Assembly: GCA_003481005.1 (NCBI GenBank) | Contig: QUKC01000023.1 | Span: forward strand, 1-40,283 | Direction: 5' to 3' | Origin: Firmicutes bacterium TM09-10 | GTDB lineage: Bacteria > Bacillota > Clostridia > Lachnospirales > Lachnospiraceae | Length of the DNA stretch: 40,283 bases | Shown: positions 1-6,678 of the stretch, piece after piece | Layout: each line of letters begins with the position of its first letter | How positions within the stretch are numbered: the first letter of the stretch is position 1 | The notes under the pieces: generated by a model | Databases searched by the model: none | What the model saw: the letters and a program-made list of their open reading frames with translations, nothing else | What the model was told of the DNA's origin: nothing | Position numbers and translations under genes: made by a program

Positions 1-905
1 GCGGAAATCACGCCACCCTCTGTGAGCCATTGCTGTGTTTCTTCAAGGGAATTTTGCTGTTTTGGTACTTGCAGTTTCAAGACTTCCACAGCCCCTAAAA
101 AGCGTTCCCAAAACCGACACGTTTTCCATCTGCTCTTATTACTTTCATTTCTGTTTGGCACGACAAAGCGTAGGTTGTTTGCCAATAGCCCGAAAGCCAG
201 TTCTCCCAATTCTAACGGTCTATCCTTGAATGTCATGGCAAAAGCATGAGCCTTATCATCACGCAGTTGCATTTCTGTCCGTTTCCAACTGCCGACTTCA
301 TCAAGCGTCTTATTATGTTTTAAACAGACTTCCTTATCCTTATCATAAAAGCGGTAGGATAATCCAGATTTTCCAGCACCGATATAAACAGTCTTTGCGG
401 TGTCGAAATCATCAAACTTACTTTCATCAAAGTGGTAGCCCTCACTATTCGAGATAAATTCCTCTTTTTCGCATTTCTTCTTTATCTGCTCTATGGTAAA
501 AAATGGCTTTTCGTTCCTATCATCAATGGCAATATCAAGTCTTGTGAAATGGAAGTTATCCAGTCCGTATCTTCGCTCGCAACGTCGGAACATATCCCCA
601 AAGGTATAATTCCTACTGTCGAGAATACGGAAAATATCATCACAACCTCTGCCGGTCATAACAAGATAACAGCCTAACCCTTGTGGGTTGTCCTCTGTTT
701 TTCTTGCGTCCCCCGATACATAAATATCTCCAATCTGCCAGCGTGCTTGATAGGTCTTGAATTTAACGCTTGCCGAATAGACATTGAAAATGTCAGTCGG
801 TAAACCTAAAATGTGCATGATAACATCTTCTGCGGTTGCAGTATCAAATACAATGCTGATGTAATCAATCTTAACGGATAAATTTTTGTGTGTAGTTATA
901 GTGCA
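1..905 (-). CDS. MobT/Rep_trans-type relaxase or replication initiation factor, partial
   Basis: This open frame on the minus strand continues past the left edge, so the C-terminus is missing; about 300 codons are visible. The translation contains KIDYISIVFDT, GDIYVSGD, FTRLDIAIDD, YIGAGKSGLSYRFYDKD and WKRTEMQLRDDKA. I recognise this as the replication-initiation-factor family of Tn916 Orf20 and ICEBs1 NicK, which nick oriT and support rolling-circle replication of ICEs. The recognisable homology opens about 12 codons after an in-frame stop at 906-908, with no ATG, GTG or TTG before an internal ATG some 30 codons in. An ATG at 904-906, close behind an AAAGGAG, is one base out of frame and stops after 11 codons. 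Either the start is non-canonical or a one-base indel damaged it. Family is confident; intactness is not. Confidence 0.85.
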
Positions 906-959
906 TTACTCCTTTCGTATGCCCCGTTTTTTTGCGGGGTAAAAATAGCGTTTTGTCCT

Positions 960-1240
960 TTATTTATCACAGTTTCTAGGTACTATGACATGTATGCGCA
1001 GGGCGGTGTTACATATACGCCCTTTACGAACGCCGAAAGGCGTTCCCTTTCTTCCTGTGTCTGCTCCGTTCTTAACGCTCACGAGCCTTGTAAGGCTCGT
1101 GGCTAAACGGAACACCCCCAGTCAGAAACCCGATTTTCAGTCTGATAGTCCATGCCTATTCATGCTATCAAAGCGAAAATATCTATTCTATATGCTTACT
1201 CAAGCGAGTGATTAACCCTAGCGTGCTTAATCACTCTATC
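960..1240. other. inverted-repeat-rich non-coding region, candidate oriT or single-strand origin
   Basis: The 460 bases between the relaxase and the XRE gene hold no convincing gene but four inverted repeats: AGGGCG/CGCCCT at 1000-1005 and 1018-1023; AACGCC-GAAA-GGCGTT at 1029-1044; 10-bp arms around CACGAGCCTT at 1080-1101; and 10-bp arms GAGTGATTAA/TTAATCACTC at 1206-1236 with an 11-base loop. In Tn916-like elements oriT lies just upstream of the MobT relaxase gene, which is this position. The assignment to oriT is inference; I see no exact match to a known nick site. Confidence 0.45.
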
Positions 1241-1286
1241 CGATATGATAATAACGCCATTAAAATTACTTGTCAAGAAGTTTTTG

Positions 1287-1315
1287 TTGACTTTCAGATA
1301 TATATTAAGTATGAT
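1287..1315 (+). promoter_or_regulatory. SigA-type promoter of the XRE gene
   Basis: TTGACT at 1287-1292 and TATGAT at 1310-1315 are separated by exactly 17 bases. The next gene starts at 1366. An imperfect dyad, GATATGC...AAGTATC, spans 1313-1330 and overlaps the -10 region, so it could be an operator for the XRE protein; that part is speculative. Confidence 0.75.
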
Positions 1316-1365
1316 ATGCTTATAAGTATCGAGAAAAGCAACGAAAGGAGCGGTTATACTAAGTT

Positions 1366-2037
1366 ATGGAGCATTATGAAAAGAAAATCAGTTTCTTAGG
1401 AGAGAACATACAGACCATAAGAAAACACAGAGGAATGAAACAACAGGAACTTGCGGACAAAATCGGTATCAATATGCAGAGCCTTTCCAAGATTGAACGA
1501 GGTGTGAATTATCCTACCTTTGATACGCTGGAAAAGATAATGGACGTGCTGGGTGTAACGCCCAATGAATTATTATCGGGAGAATGGAAGTATATCGACC
1601 ACACCGAGCCATATATCATGGATATTATCAAACGGGAACAAGACTTCAATGTTTCTTTAGATTATCTGTCTGAAAATGAATTTTTCGATAATGAAAACGA
1701 ATACAGATTTTACATGGAAACCATATTGATTAGATACATCAGTAATTATCTTTCTAATGAGGTTGTAGAAATTGAAGAACTTATGGAAATCAAACAGTTG
1801 ATACAACGACAAAAAATAGAACGCATGATGAAAGTGCATAAGGAAATGAGAGGGTTAGACCGATACAGAGAACAGCCGAAAGAATACAAATATCACAACC
1901 CTTATGATGACTGGATATTCCGTCAACTTGCAGATATAGATAACAGAAAAAACATTCCTAATACTTCTCCACAAGTAGACTTTAACGAGGGAAATTATGA
2001 AGATTATCTAAAGGCGAAATGGAACAGAGGTCTTTAA
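1366..2037 (+). CDS. XRE-family transcriptional regulator of the mobile element
   Basis: The protein has 223 residues. Residues about 13-67 form a Cro/C1-type helix-turn-helix (ENIQTIRKHRGMKQQELADK, then QSLSKIERGVNYPTFDTLEKI). The rest is a charged, probably helical tail without a recognised domain. XRE proteins beside an ICE relaxase commonly keep the element's transfer genes repressed; that role here is inferred from position. An in-frame stop just upstream (1360-1362) fixes ATG 1366 as the first start. The nearest GGAG (1347-1350) is 15 bases away, which is long, so translation may be weak. A strong promoter lies at 1287-1315 and a branched terminator follows at 2067. Base composition is AT-rich like the rest of the element. 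Confidence 0.85.
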   Translation: MEHYEKKISFLGENIQTIRKHRGMKQQELADKIGINMQSLSKIERGVNYPTFDTLEKIMDVLGVTPNELLSGEWKYIDHTEPYIMDIIKREQDFNVSLDYLSENEFFDNENEYRFYMETILIRYISNYLSNEVVEIEELMEIKQLIQRQKIERMMKVHKEMRGLDRYREQPKEYKYHNPYDDWIFRQLADIDNRKNIPNTSPQVDFNEGNYEDYLKAKWNRGL

Positions 2038-2066
2038 TTTCCTCTTGCATGGAAGATACAGCAAAC

Positions 2067-2130
2067 AAAAAGCCCCGTAAAGAGTGCAAAGCACCACCAA
2101 TGGTGGCAAGGCTCTTGACAGGGCTTTTTC
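2067..2130 (+). terminator. branched Rho-independent terminator after the XRE gene
   Basis: The outer arms AAAAGCCC (2067-2074) and GGGCTTTT close a structure that also contains AAGAG/CTCTT and an inner CCACC-AAT-GGTGG hairpin at about 2094-2106. It ends in a run of five T. The multi-branched shape is unusual for a plain terminator. Confidence 0.75.
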
Positions 2131-2215
2131 TTTTCTGTGATTGGTAATCAAGAGGAAGAAAGGAAAAATGTGTATGTTCAACGCAGAAAATATTTAAAGG
2201 GTATGCTGATTTTTA

Positions 2216-2244
2216 TTGTGGCGGATATATGGAACTGTTATAAT
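2216..2244 (+). promoter_or_regulatory. promoter of the membrane-protein pair
   Basis: TTGTGG at 2216-2221, a 17-base spacer, then a consensus TATAAT at 2239-2244. The first downstream gene begins at 2302 behind AAGGAGG. Confidence 0.65.
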
Positions 2245-2301
2245 ATGGATAACAAAATTATATTAGCATAGACATTAAGTGTTGCAAGGAGGTATTATTT
2301 T

Positions 2302-2820
2302 ATGAATGAGAAAAAACAAAAAATTGTTAAGAATATACTGAATGTTTCTATGGCTGTTTTTGTTCTCTATATAGTTCTAGGGTTGGTTATTTGTTTACAA
2401 CCCAAAATTTTCTTAAAGTCCATGCTCGGATATGGGGAAATAATATTAGAAAATAGCGTTCTTAATTTTTACCAAATTGGAGAATTTATTGTAATCGGAA
2501 TTGTATTTATCTTATTGTGGTTTCTTTCAAAGAAGAAGATATTTGAACATTCAAGCAAGTCTACTATTTTAGGGGTCTTGAATACGATTATGGCAGTTTC
2601 AGTATGTGTTGTAATACCATTTATTATTACACTTTTATCACATTCATATGGTTATGCTGTCATTTTCCCACAGTCTGAAACAGAATATGCGTTTTTTACG
2701 GGCATATCAGAGCTTGTAAATTATGTTGAACCGTTATCTTTTATTCCAGTTGCAATATTTTTATGTGCTTATGTAGTATATTGGATAGAAGTGACTTGTA
2801 ACAAAAAAACAGGAGAATAA
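2302..2820 (+). CDS. unrecognised four-TM membrane protein
   Basis: The protein has 172 residues and I do not recognise its family. Four hydrophobic segments are visible at about residues 13-32, 58-77, 90-112 and 143-162, with a lysine-rich N-terminus (MNEKKQKIVK) and a short polar C-terminus (CNKKTGE). The ATG follows AAGGAGG with 9 bases between. It is strongly AT-rich and uses AT-ending codons, unlike the chromosomal genes after 5400. It lies between the XRE regulator and a second membrane protein, all on the same strand, at the edge of the mobile element. A cargo role such as exclusion, signalling or peptide immunity is possible but not shown by the sequence. Confidence 0.7.
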   Translation: MNEKKQKIVKNILNVSMAVFVLYIVLGLVICLQPKIFLKSMLGYGEIILENSVLNFYQIGEFIVIGIVFILLWFLSKKKIFEHSSKSTILGVLNTIMAVSVCVVIPFIITLLSHSYGYAVIFPQSETEYAFFTGISELVNYVEPLSFIPVAIFLCAYVVYWIEVTCNKKTGE

Positions 2821-2900
2821 TATTGCTTTACAATTTATCAAAAAGTATGAAGCAATATGTCACTAAGCAATTATCAAAATAAGTAAAGAAGGTTTGGCAA

Positions 2901-3581
2901 ATGGTAAATAGTAAAAATTTAACAATCGTAACCATATCAACCATTTTATTTGGACTGCTTTCAAAGTGGTTGGTAGGTGTGCCTTATATGGCGTGGGGGT
3001 ATTTTGATAAATTATTTATAGCATCTTTTATTTTGTGGATGCTTTATAGCACTATGTTGTATTTAGCTATTAAAATAGAAAATGAAAATTATTTAAAACT
3101 TGGATTTACTGGAGTTGTGTTCGGTTTAATTTCAGCATGTTTAAAAATGGGGCTGGACGCTATTATAGAACACTTTACGAAATTTTCAGGAAATTTGATT
3201 GTTACAGCATTTATGATGGAAATGGGAATCCTTATTTTTGGAAGTGCTATTATTTTTGTTTTATATGTCTGTGTTGCGAAGAAAAAAATTTTGTGGAATA
3301 AATCTATGAAAAATTGTACTTTGGGATTAGGAGGAATTGCGGGTATATATTTTGCTGTAATCATTTATTACCTATGGCAGTTAAGACATTGGATGGAGAA
3401 GTTTGCAGATTTTGATATTATAAAAGAGATTGGAGAAGAACAAGGACTGCTAAATTTGTCAACAAAATATGCTCAGGAATCAACTGTGGTGGGAATGATT
3501 GTATATGTCCTCTTTTTTATAGTTTTATGGATCGCTTTAAAAAAGAATACAGAAAACAAAGAGTTTGATGATAACTTTTAA
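2901..3581 (+). CDS. unrecognised six-TM membrane protein
   Basis: The protein has 226 residues; its family is not recognised. Hydrophobic segments lie at about residues 7-25, 39-59, 65-88, 98-124, 138-160 and 195-215, leaving one acidic soluble stretch around 165-190 (FADFDIIKEIGEEQ). The start ATG follows AGAAGG at 8 bases. It sits 80 bases after the four-TM gene; the gap holds an 8-bp inverted repeat (TATTGCTT/AAGCAATA) but no clear terminator, so the two genes may be co-transcribed. It is the last gene before the element's non-coding end. No transporter ATPase or enzyme motif is visible. Confidence 0.7.
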   Translation: MVNSKNLTIVTISTILFGLLSKWLVGVPYMAWGYFDKLFIASFILWMLYSTMLYLAIKIENENYLKLGFTGVVFGLISACLKMGLDAIIEHFTKFSGNLIVTAFMMEMGILIFGSAIIFVLYVCVAKKKILWNKSMKNCTLGLGGIAGIYFAVIIYYLWQLRHWMEKFADFDIIKEIGEEQGLLNLSTKYAQESTVVGMIVYVLFFIVLWIALKKNTENKEFDDNF

Positions 3582-3711
3582 AAGTTGTAAATTCTATATC
3601 ATATAATAAAATGCTATTTTGTTAGTATATGAGTAGGCGTTCTTTGATTTGGGATGATGAAGTATAATGTTAGCAAAAAATTCCAGTTTGACAACTTCAT
3701 ATCCATTATAC

Positions 3712-3744
3712 AAAGCAGTTGGTCTTAGGATTGACTGCTTTTTT
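3712..3744 (+). terminator. Rho-independent terminator
   Basis: AAAGCAGT (3712-3719) pairs with ACTGCTTT, followed by more T. A second hairpin, AAAAGACA/TGTCTTTT (3745-3752 and 3770-3777), follows at once. Together they close off the membrane-protein transcript. Confidence 0.6.
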
Positions 3745-3815
3745 AAAAGACACCATTTAGGTATAATGATGTCTTTTGAGTGTTATTTTATAGGTCATAT
3801 CAAGGCTTATTCAAT

Positions 3816-4126
3816 CGTGGTAAATTCGTGGTAAAATGAATGTTTTCCTATACGTCAAAATGCTTGAAAGTATTGTATTTATGCGGATAATCAAAAATCA
3901 GATATAAAATTTATTAGAAATTATTTATATGAAAAACTGGCTGCTTTTTGGCTATAAATTAAAGCTGATAGAGAAGAGTATAAACAACAGAAGAGAAGCT
4001 TTTTGACTGAGGCTTCCGGTGCCAAAACGGTGCCAAGAAATCAGGCAAATAAAAATAAATAGTACAAATCAGTCGTTTTTCACTGTATTTTGGAGAGAAA
4101 ACCATAAAAAATATGAGGTAAAATGA
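3816..4126. repeat. paired direct repeats at the element end, candidate integrase arm sites
   Basis: The region 3581-4137 contains no convincing gene. It holds two copies of CGTGGTAAA (3816-3824, 3827-3835) and two of GGTGCCAA (4018-4025, 4029-4036), each pair with an 11-bp period, that is one helical turn. A GAGGTAAAATGA at 4115-4126 matches 11 of 12 bases of the second CGTGGTAAA copy plus its flank, next to the tuf fragment. Tyrosine recombinases bind such short repeats near attachment sites. The integrase itself is not in the window. Confidence 0.45.
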
Positions 4127-4137
4127 TATTAAAGTAT

Positions 4138-4191
4138 CGTGAAGGTGGACGTACAGTAGGATCAGGTACAGTTGCTACAATCATCGAGTAA
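4138..4191 (+). pseudogene. tuf: displaced 3' end of tuf (EF-Tu), presumed right attachment site
   Basis: The frame reads REGGRTVGSGTVATIIE followed by TAA. This is the conserved C-terminus of bacterial elongation factor Tu. Upstream of the first Arg the reading frame (ILKY) no longer fits EF-Tu, so only about 17 codons remain. A strong terminator follows at 4248. The simplest reading is that an element entered the 3' end of tuf and carried its own copy of these codons to the other junction, leaving the original tail here. The intact tuf would lie left of the window. Confidence 0.75.
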
Positions 4192-4247
4192 TACAATCTG
4201 AATATAGATTTGTTATCGCAAGATAACGTTGTGTCCAAACGTAAGAT

Positions 4248-4277
4248 ACCCGTAGAACTTCGGTTCTACGGGTTTTT
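4248..4277 (+). terminator. Rho-independent terminator of the original tuf transcript
   Basis: ACCCGTAGAAC-TTCG-GTTCTACGGGT is a perfect 11-bp stem with a UUCG loop followed by T residues. A small GTTATC-GCAA-GATAAC hairpin lies upstream at 4212-4227. Confidence 0.9.
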
Positions 4278-4427
4278 CTGTTGTCTGGAAATATATAAAA
4301 GGTAAGCGCTTAATTTCTGGGTAACTTTTCACTGGCTATTTTGTAGTCCATAATGATGATAGGAAATAGATTTTTACTCCATTCCGTTGATAGGAGATAG
4401 AAATTCACTACACATGGAGGTTTCATT

Positions 4428-4637
4428 ATGGCTGACAAACGTGCCCCAGGGCGTTCCCTGGATGAATGGATGAAACTGGTGACTGAGTGCAGGCAGAGCG
4501 GTCTGACGGATGCGGCATGGTGTACTGAGCACGGGATCTCTCCCAGTTCTTTTTACAATGCGGTTACGCGTCTTCGTAAAAGAGCCTGCCAGATACCGGA
4601 TCCGGTGGGAAAAGCCAATACCCTTGACTTTACATAA
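4428..4637 (+). pseudogene. IS66-family TnpA accessory protein remnant
   Basis: The ORF has 69 residues and begins after GGAGG (ACATGGAGGTTTCATT then ATG). Residues such as RSLDEWMKLVTECRQSGLTD, AAWCTEHGISPSSFYNAV and RLRKRA are typical of the small TnpA/accessory protein of IS66 elements in Clostridia. Intact versions are longer, and the TnpB and TnpC (transposase) genes that should follow are absent: the sequence moves within 100 bases into a palindromic repeat and a tRNA terminator. It is therefore the left-over of an insertion sequence and presumably inactive. Confidence 0.75.
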
Positions 4638-4729
4638 CAAAATCCCTAAAAACCATGTGGACACAGAGTGAAATCTGGATTTTCCACCACAAATCACCAT
4701 TTGCACACCGTAATACACCGGTCTGATAT

Positions 4730-4762
4730 CAATAGAATGCACGCTCTGCGAGCATTCTATTG
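4730..4762. repeat. dispersed palindromic repeat, copy 1
   Basis: CAATAGAATGC pairs with GCATTCTATTG (11 bp). Inside, CGC-TCT-GCG forms a mini-stem after an A-A mismatch. Identical cores occur at 16824-16858 and 40248-40282. It lies between the IS66 remnant and the tRNA terminator. Confidence 0.9.
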
Positions 4763-4771
4763 TCATGAACT

Positions 4772-4800
4772 AAAAAGCACCTCAGATTCCTCTGAGATGC
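4772..4800 (-). terminator. terminator of the tRNA-Thr operon
   Basis: On the minus strand GCATCTCAGA-GGAA-TCTGAGGTGC forms a 10-bp stem with one A-C mismatch, followed by five T. It begins 7 bases after the 3' end of the second tRNA to be transcribed. Confidence 0.85.
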
Positions 4801-4806
4801 TTGAAA

Positions 4807-4879
4807 AGCTGCTGACGGGAATCGGACCCGTGACCTCCGCACTACCAATGCGACGCTCTACCGACTGAGCCACAGCAGC
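4807..4879 (-). tRNA. tRNA-Thr (anticodon GGT), copy 1
   Basis: A full cloverleaf can be drawn on the minus strand: acceptor GCTGCTG/CAGCAGC, D stem GCTC/GAGC, anticodon stem TCGCA/TGCGG with loop TTGGTAG giving anticodon GGT, and T stem ACGGG/CCCGT with loop TCCGATT. The discriminator is T. The CCA end is not encoded. It is identical to the copy at 4978. Confidence 0.95.
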
Positions 4880-4977
4880 ATATGAAATTGTAGCAGTCAC
4901 TGTTAGATATCTTATCAGACAAAAACGAATCTGTCAATAAGAAACTGCTTTATTCTGTTCTTTAAAAGAAACAGAAG

Positions 4978-5050
4978 AGCTGCTGACGGGAATCGGACCC
5001 GTGACCTCCGCACTACCAATGCGACGCTCTACCGACTGAGCCACAGCAGC
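4978..5050 (-). tRNA. tRNA-Thr (anticodon GGT), copy 2
   Basis: This is identical over all 73 bases to the tRNA at 4807-4879 and is the promoter-proximal gene of the pair; 98 bases separate them. CCA is not encoded. Both decode ACC (and ACU by wobble). Confidence 0.95.
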
Positions 5051-5090
5051 TTATGAAGTGTGAACCATCATATGTTTCACAGCGAATAAA

Positions 5091-5119
5091 AGTCTATCAT
5101 AAGATAAGCGTTGTGTCAA
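5091..5119 (-). promoter_or_regulatory. promoter of the tRNA-Thr pair
   Basis: On the minus strand a consensus TTGACA (5114-5119) and TAGACT (5091-5096) are 17 bases apart. The -10 lies about 40 bases before the first tRNA. Confidence 0.85.
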
Positions 5120-5164
5120 TTGGGAAAATGTATTTTTTGGAGATTTTTTGTTCTTTTATCCACA

Positions 5165-5193
5165 TTGCATTTCCGAAGGGACAGGGATATAAT
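5165..5193 (+). promoter_or_regulatory. promoter just before the MITE-like element and the EEP gene
   Basis: TTGCAT (5165-5170), 17 bases, then a consensus TATAAT (5188-5193). Transcription would begin at about 5199-5201, which is the first bases of the structured element at 5196-5357, so the element would form the leader of the gene at 5411. Confidence 0.75.
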
Positions 5194-5195
5194 TG

Positions 5196-5357
5196 TTACA
5201 GTTCACTCGTGCCCTTCTGAGTTCAGATTCCGTGCTTGCACGAAAATCTGAACTCAGAAGGGCACGAAGGGAGCGCCATTTTATGAGCAAAAATGAGCTG
5301 CGAAGCAGCGGAAAGCATCGAAGATGCGCTTTTGCGAATGGTGCGAGTGAACTGTAA
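5196..5357. mobile_element. MITE-like structured element with 14-bp terminal inverted repeats
   Basis: The ends TTACAGTTCACTCG (5196-5209) and its reverse complement (5344-5357) are perfect. Inside, a 22-bp perfect stem joins 5208-5229 to 5245-5266, topped by CGTGC-TT-GCACG. Then come two small hairpins with GAA loops, GCTGC/GCAGC at 5297-5309 and GCATC/GATGC at 5315-5327. No open frame of note lies inside. The flanks ATAATTG and ATAAGCG agree at 5 of 7 positions, so a target duplication is at best degraded. Confidence 0.7.
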
Positions 5358-5410
5358 ATAAGCGAAATTATAAGAAAAGACTCGAAAAAGGGGAAATGGG
5401 AGGATTCATC

Positions 5411-6163
5411 ATGAAACTGGTAACATTTAATATCCGCTGTGATTTTGGGCAGGACGGGGAGAACAATTTTGAATACCGCAAGGATTTGATTTTAAAGAAA
5501 ATCGCGCAGGAGAAACCTGATATGATCTGCTTTCAGGAAGTGCTGCCGCATATCGCAAAATGGCTGAAAGAAAACCTGACAGAGTATTATGTAATCGGCT
5601 GCGGACGCAGCCCGGAGCTGAGAGACGAGCAGGTCAGCATCGCATACCGCAAGGATCGCTTAAACCTGATGGAGATGCAGTCTTACTGGCTGTCTGAGAC
5701 GCCTTATGTGCCTGCATCCCGCTACGCAGAGCAGAGCATCTGCCCCAGAATCTGCAACGAAGCGCTGTTTGAGGATCTGGAAACCGGAAAGGTATTCCGC
5801 ATTGTAAACACCCATCTGGATCATATCGGCGCACAGGCGAGAATCCTGGGACTTCGTCAGATCCTGGAAAAATTAAAGACCGAGAAACTCTATCCCGACG
5901 CAGCGACGATGATCACCGGCGACTTTAACGCAGAGCCTCAGGATCCGGAATTCGAAATCTTAAAAGAGTATCCGGAATACACTAACGTAACCGAGCATAT
6001 CGGAATCACCTATCATGGATTCACAGAAGAGGATCATCCCTGCAGCATTGACTTTTTGCTGGTGAAGGGCGACATCAAGACCGGCGAGCCTGTGAAGTGG
6101 ACAGACAAAGAGGGCAACGTATGGCTGTCCGATCATTATCCGGTTTGTGTGGAAGTAGAGTAA
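5411..6163 (+). CDS. endonuclease/exonuclease/phosphatase (EEP) family hydrolase
   Basis: The protein has 250 residues, the full length of a single EEP domain. The metal and catalytic residues of the family are all in place: N7 (VTFNIR), E43 (CFQEV), H135 (NTHLDH), D171 and N173 (GDFNAEP), D214 (SIDFLLV) and the terminal D241-H242 (SDHYPV). Family members are Mg-dependent phosphodiesterases acting on DNA, phosphoinositides, sphingomyelin or other phosphodiesters; the substrate here cannot be told. No signal peptide is present, so it should be cytoplasmic. I chose ATG 5411 because GGAGG stands 7 bases before it; an ATG at 5396 in frame would add MGGFI but contains that same GGAGG. The gene is transcribed alone, from the promoter at 5165 through a structured leader, and ends at a hairpin at 6174. 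Confidence 0.9.
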   Translation: MKLVTFNIRCDFGQDGENNFEYRKDLILKKIAQEKPDMICFQEVLPHIAKWLKENLTEYYVIGCGRSPELRDEQVSIAYRKDRLNLMEMQSYWLSETPYVPASRYAEQSICPRICNEALFEDLETGKVFRIVNTHLDHIGAQARILGLRQILEKLKTEKLYPDAATMITGDFNAEPQDPEFEILKEYPEYTNVTEHIGITYHGFTEEDHPCSIDFLLVKGDIKTGEPVKWTDKEGNVWLSDHYPVCVEVE

Positions 6164-6173
6164 AGATGTTGTT

Positions 6174-6200
6174 GGGGTCAAAAAGTATTTTGACCCCTTT
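6174..6200 (+). terminator. terminator after the EEP gene
   Basis: GGGGTCAAAA-AGTA-TTTTGACCCC is a perfect 10-bp stem followed by TTT only, so termination may be incomplete. Confidence 0.7.
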
Positions 6201-6354
6201 GATACCGGATTGCTCCGTGCGTAGCGCGTGACACAAACTCGTCATGCGCAAAAAGCGTGCGCAGAAATAGAAATGAGAGGAAAAGATAAAAGGATTTTGC
6301 AGAGCCGGGCGCAGTAAAATTTGATAGAAATGCAAAATAATCGGAGGCATTATT

Positions 6355-6678
6355 ATGGCAGAAAAAATCGTCGGACTGATATCGTGTCTTTTATGAGCGG
6401 TTCCGTTTTTGATTATCGGGATCTTTGAAAAAAACAGCAAAGAGCCCATCACTTTCTGGAGCGGAGATAAAACGTTAAAATCGAAGGTAAAAGATGTCAC
6501 GGCTTACAATCTGGAAATGGGGATGCTGTATCAAAAGTGCGCGTTCGCATTTATGCTTTCCGGAATCTGCTGCCTGATTTCGTTAGGCTTTGGGATTGTG
6601 ATGCTTGTTTTGGACTGTACGGCAGGGGTTTATCTGATGTATCGAAGCTATAAAAGAATTCTGGAACGGAATTCGTAA
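6355..6678 (+). pseudogene. small two-TM membrane protein gene with in-frame TGA at codon 14
   Basis: A good start (TCGGAGG, 6 bases, then ATG at 6355) opens the frame MAEKIVGLISCLL, then TGA at 6394-6396, and the same frame continues AVPFLIIGIFEKNSKEP to the stop at 6676. Read through, it gives about 107 residues with a hydrophobic N-terminal helix and a second hydrophobic stretch (FAFMLSGICCLISLGFGIVM) near residues 67-95. The continuous hydrophobic helix across the TGA shows that the stop is a mutation inside a formerly longer gene. A TTG at 6409 could restart an 89-residue product, but no ribosome binding site precedes it. I know no function for the family. Confidence 0.65.

Noticed and set aside
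3780..4070. A possible decayed integrase C-terminus before the tuf fragment
   Set aside because: One frame gives a lysine-rich tail (about 3958-4062) with stops on both sides, but no integrase motif such as the His-x-x-Arg or catalytic Tyr region can be found. The repeats there are better supported.
4668..4868. A 66-codon frame on the plus strand across the tRNA terminator and the first tRNA gene
   Set aside because: It overlaps a certain tRNA gene and the palindromic repeat, and resembles no protein.
5196..5357. Reading the long hairpin as a terminator of the tRNA operon or of upstream genes
   Set aside because: The tRNA genes run the other way and have their own terminator; there is no T run; and perfect outer terminal repeats fit a mobile element better.
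6394..6396. TGA as a selenocysteine codon in the small membrane gene
   Set aside because: No stable stem of the bacterial SECIS kind follows directly, and the predicted position is in a transmembrane helix. A nonsense mutation is simpler. It is kept only as a check under the finding.
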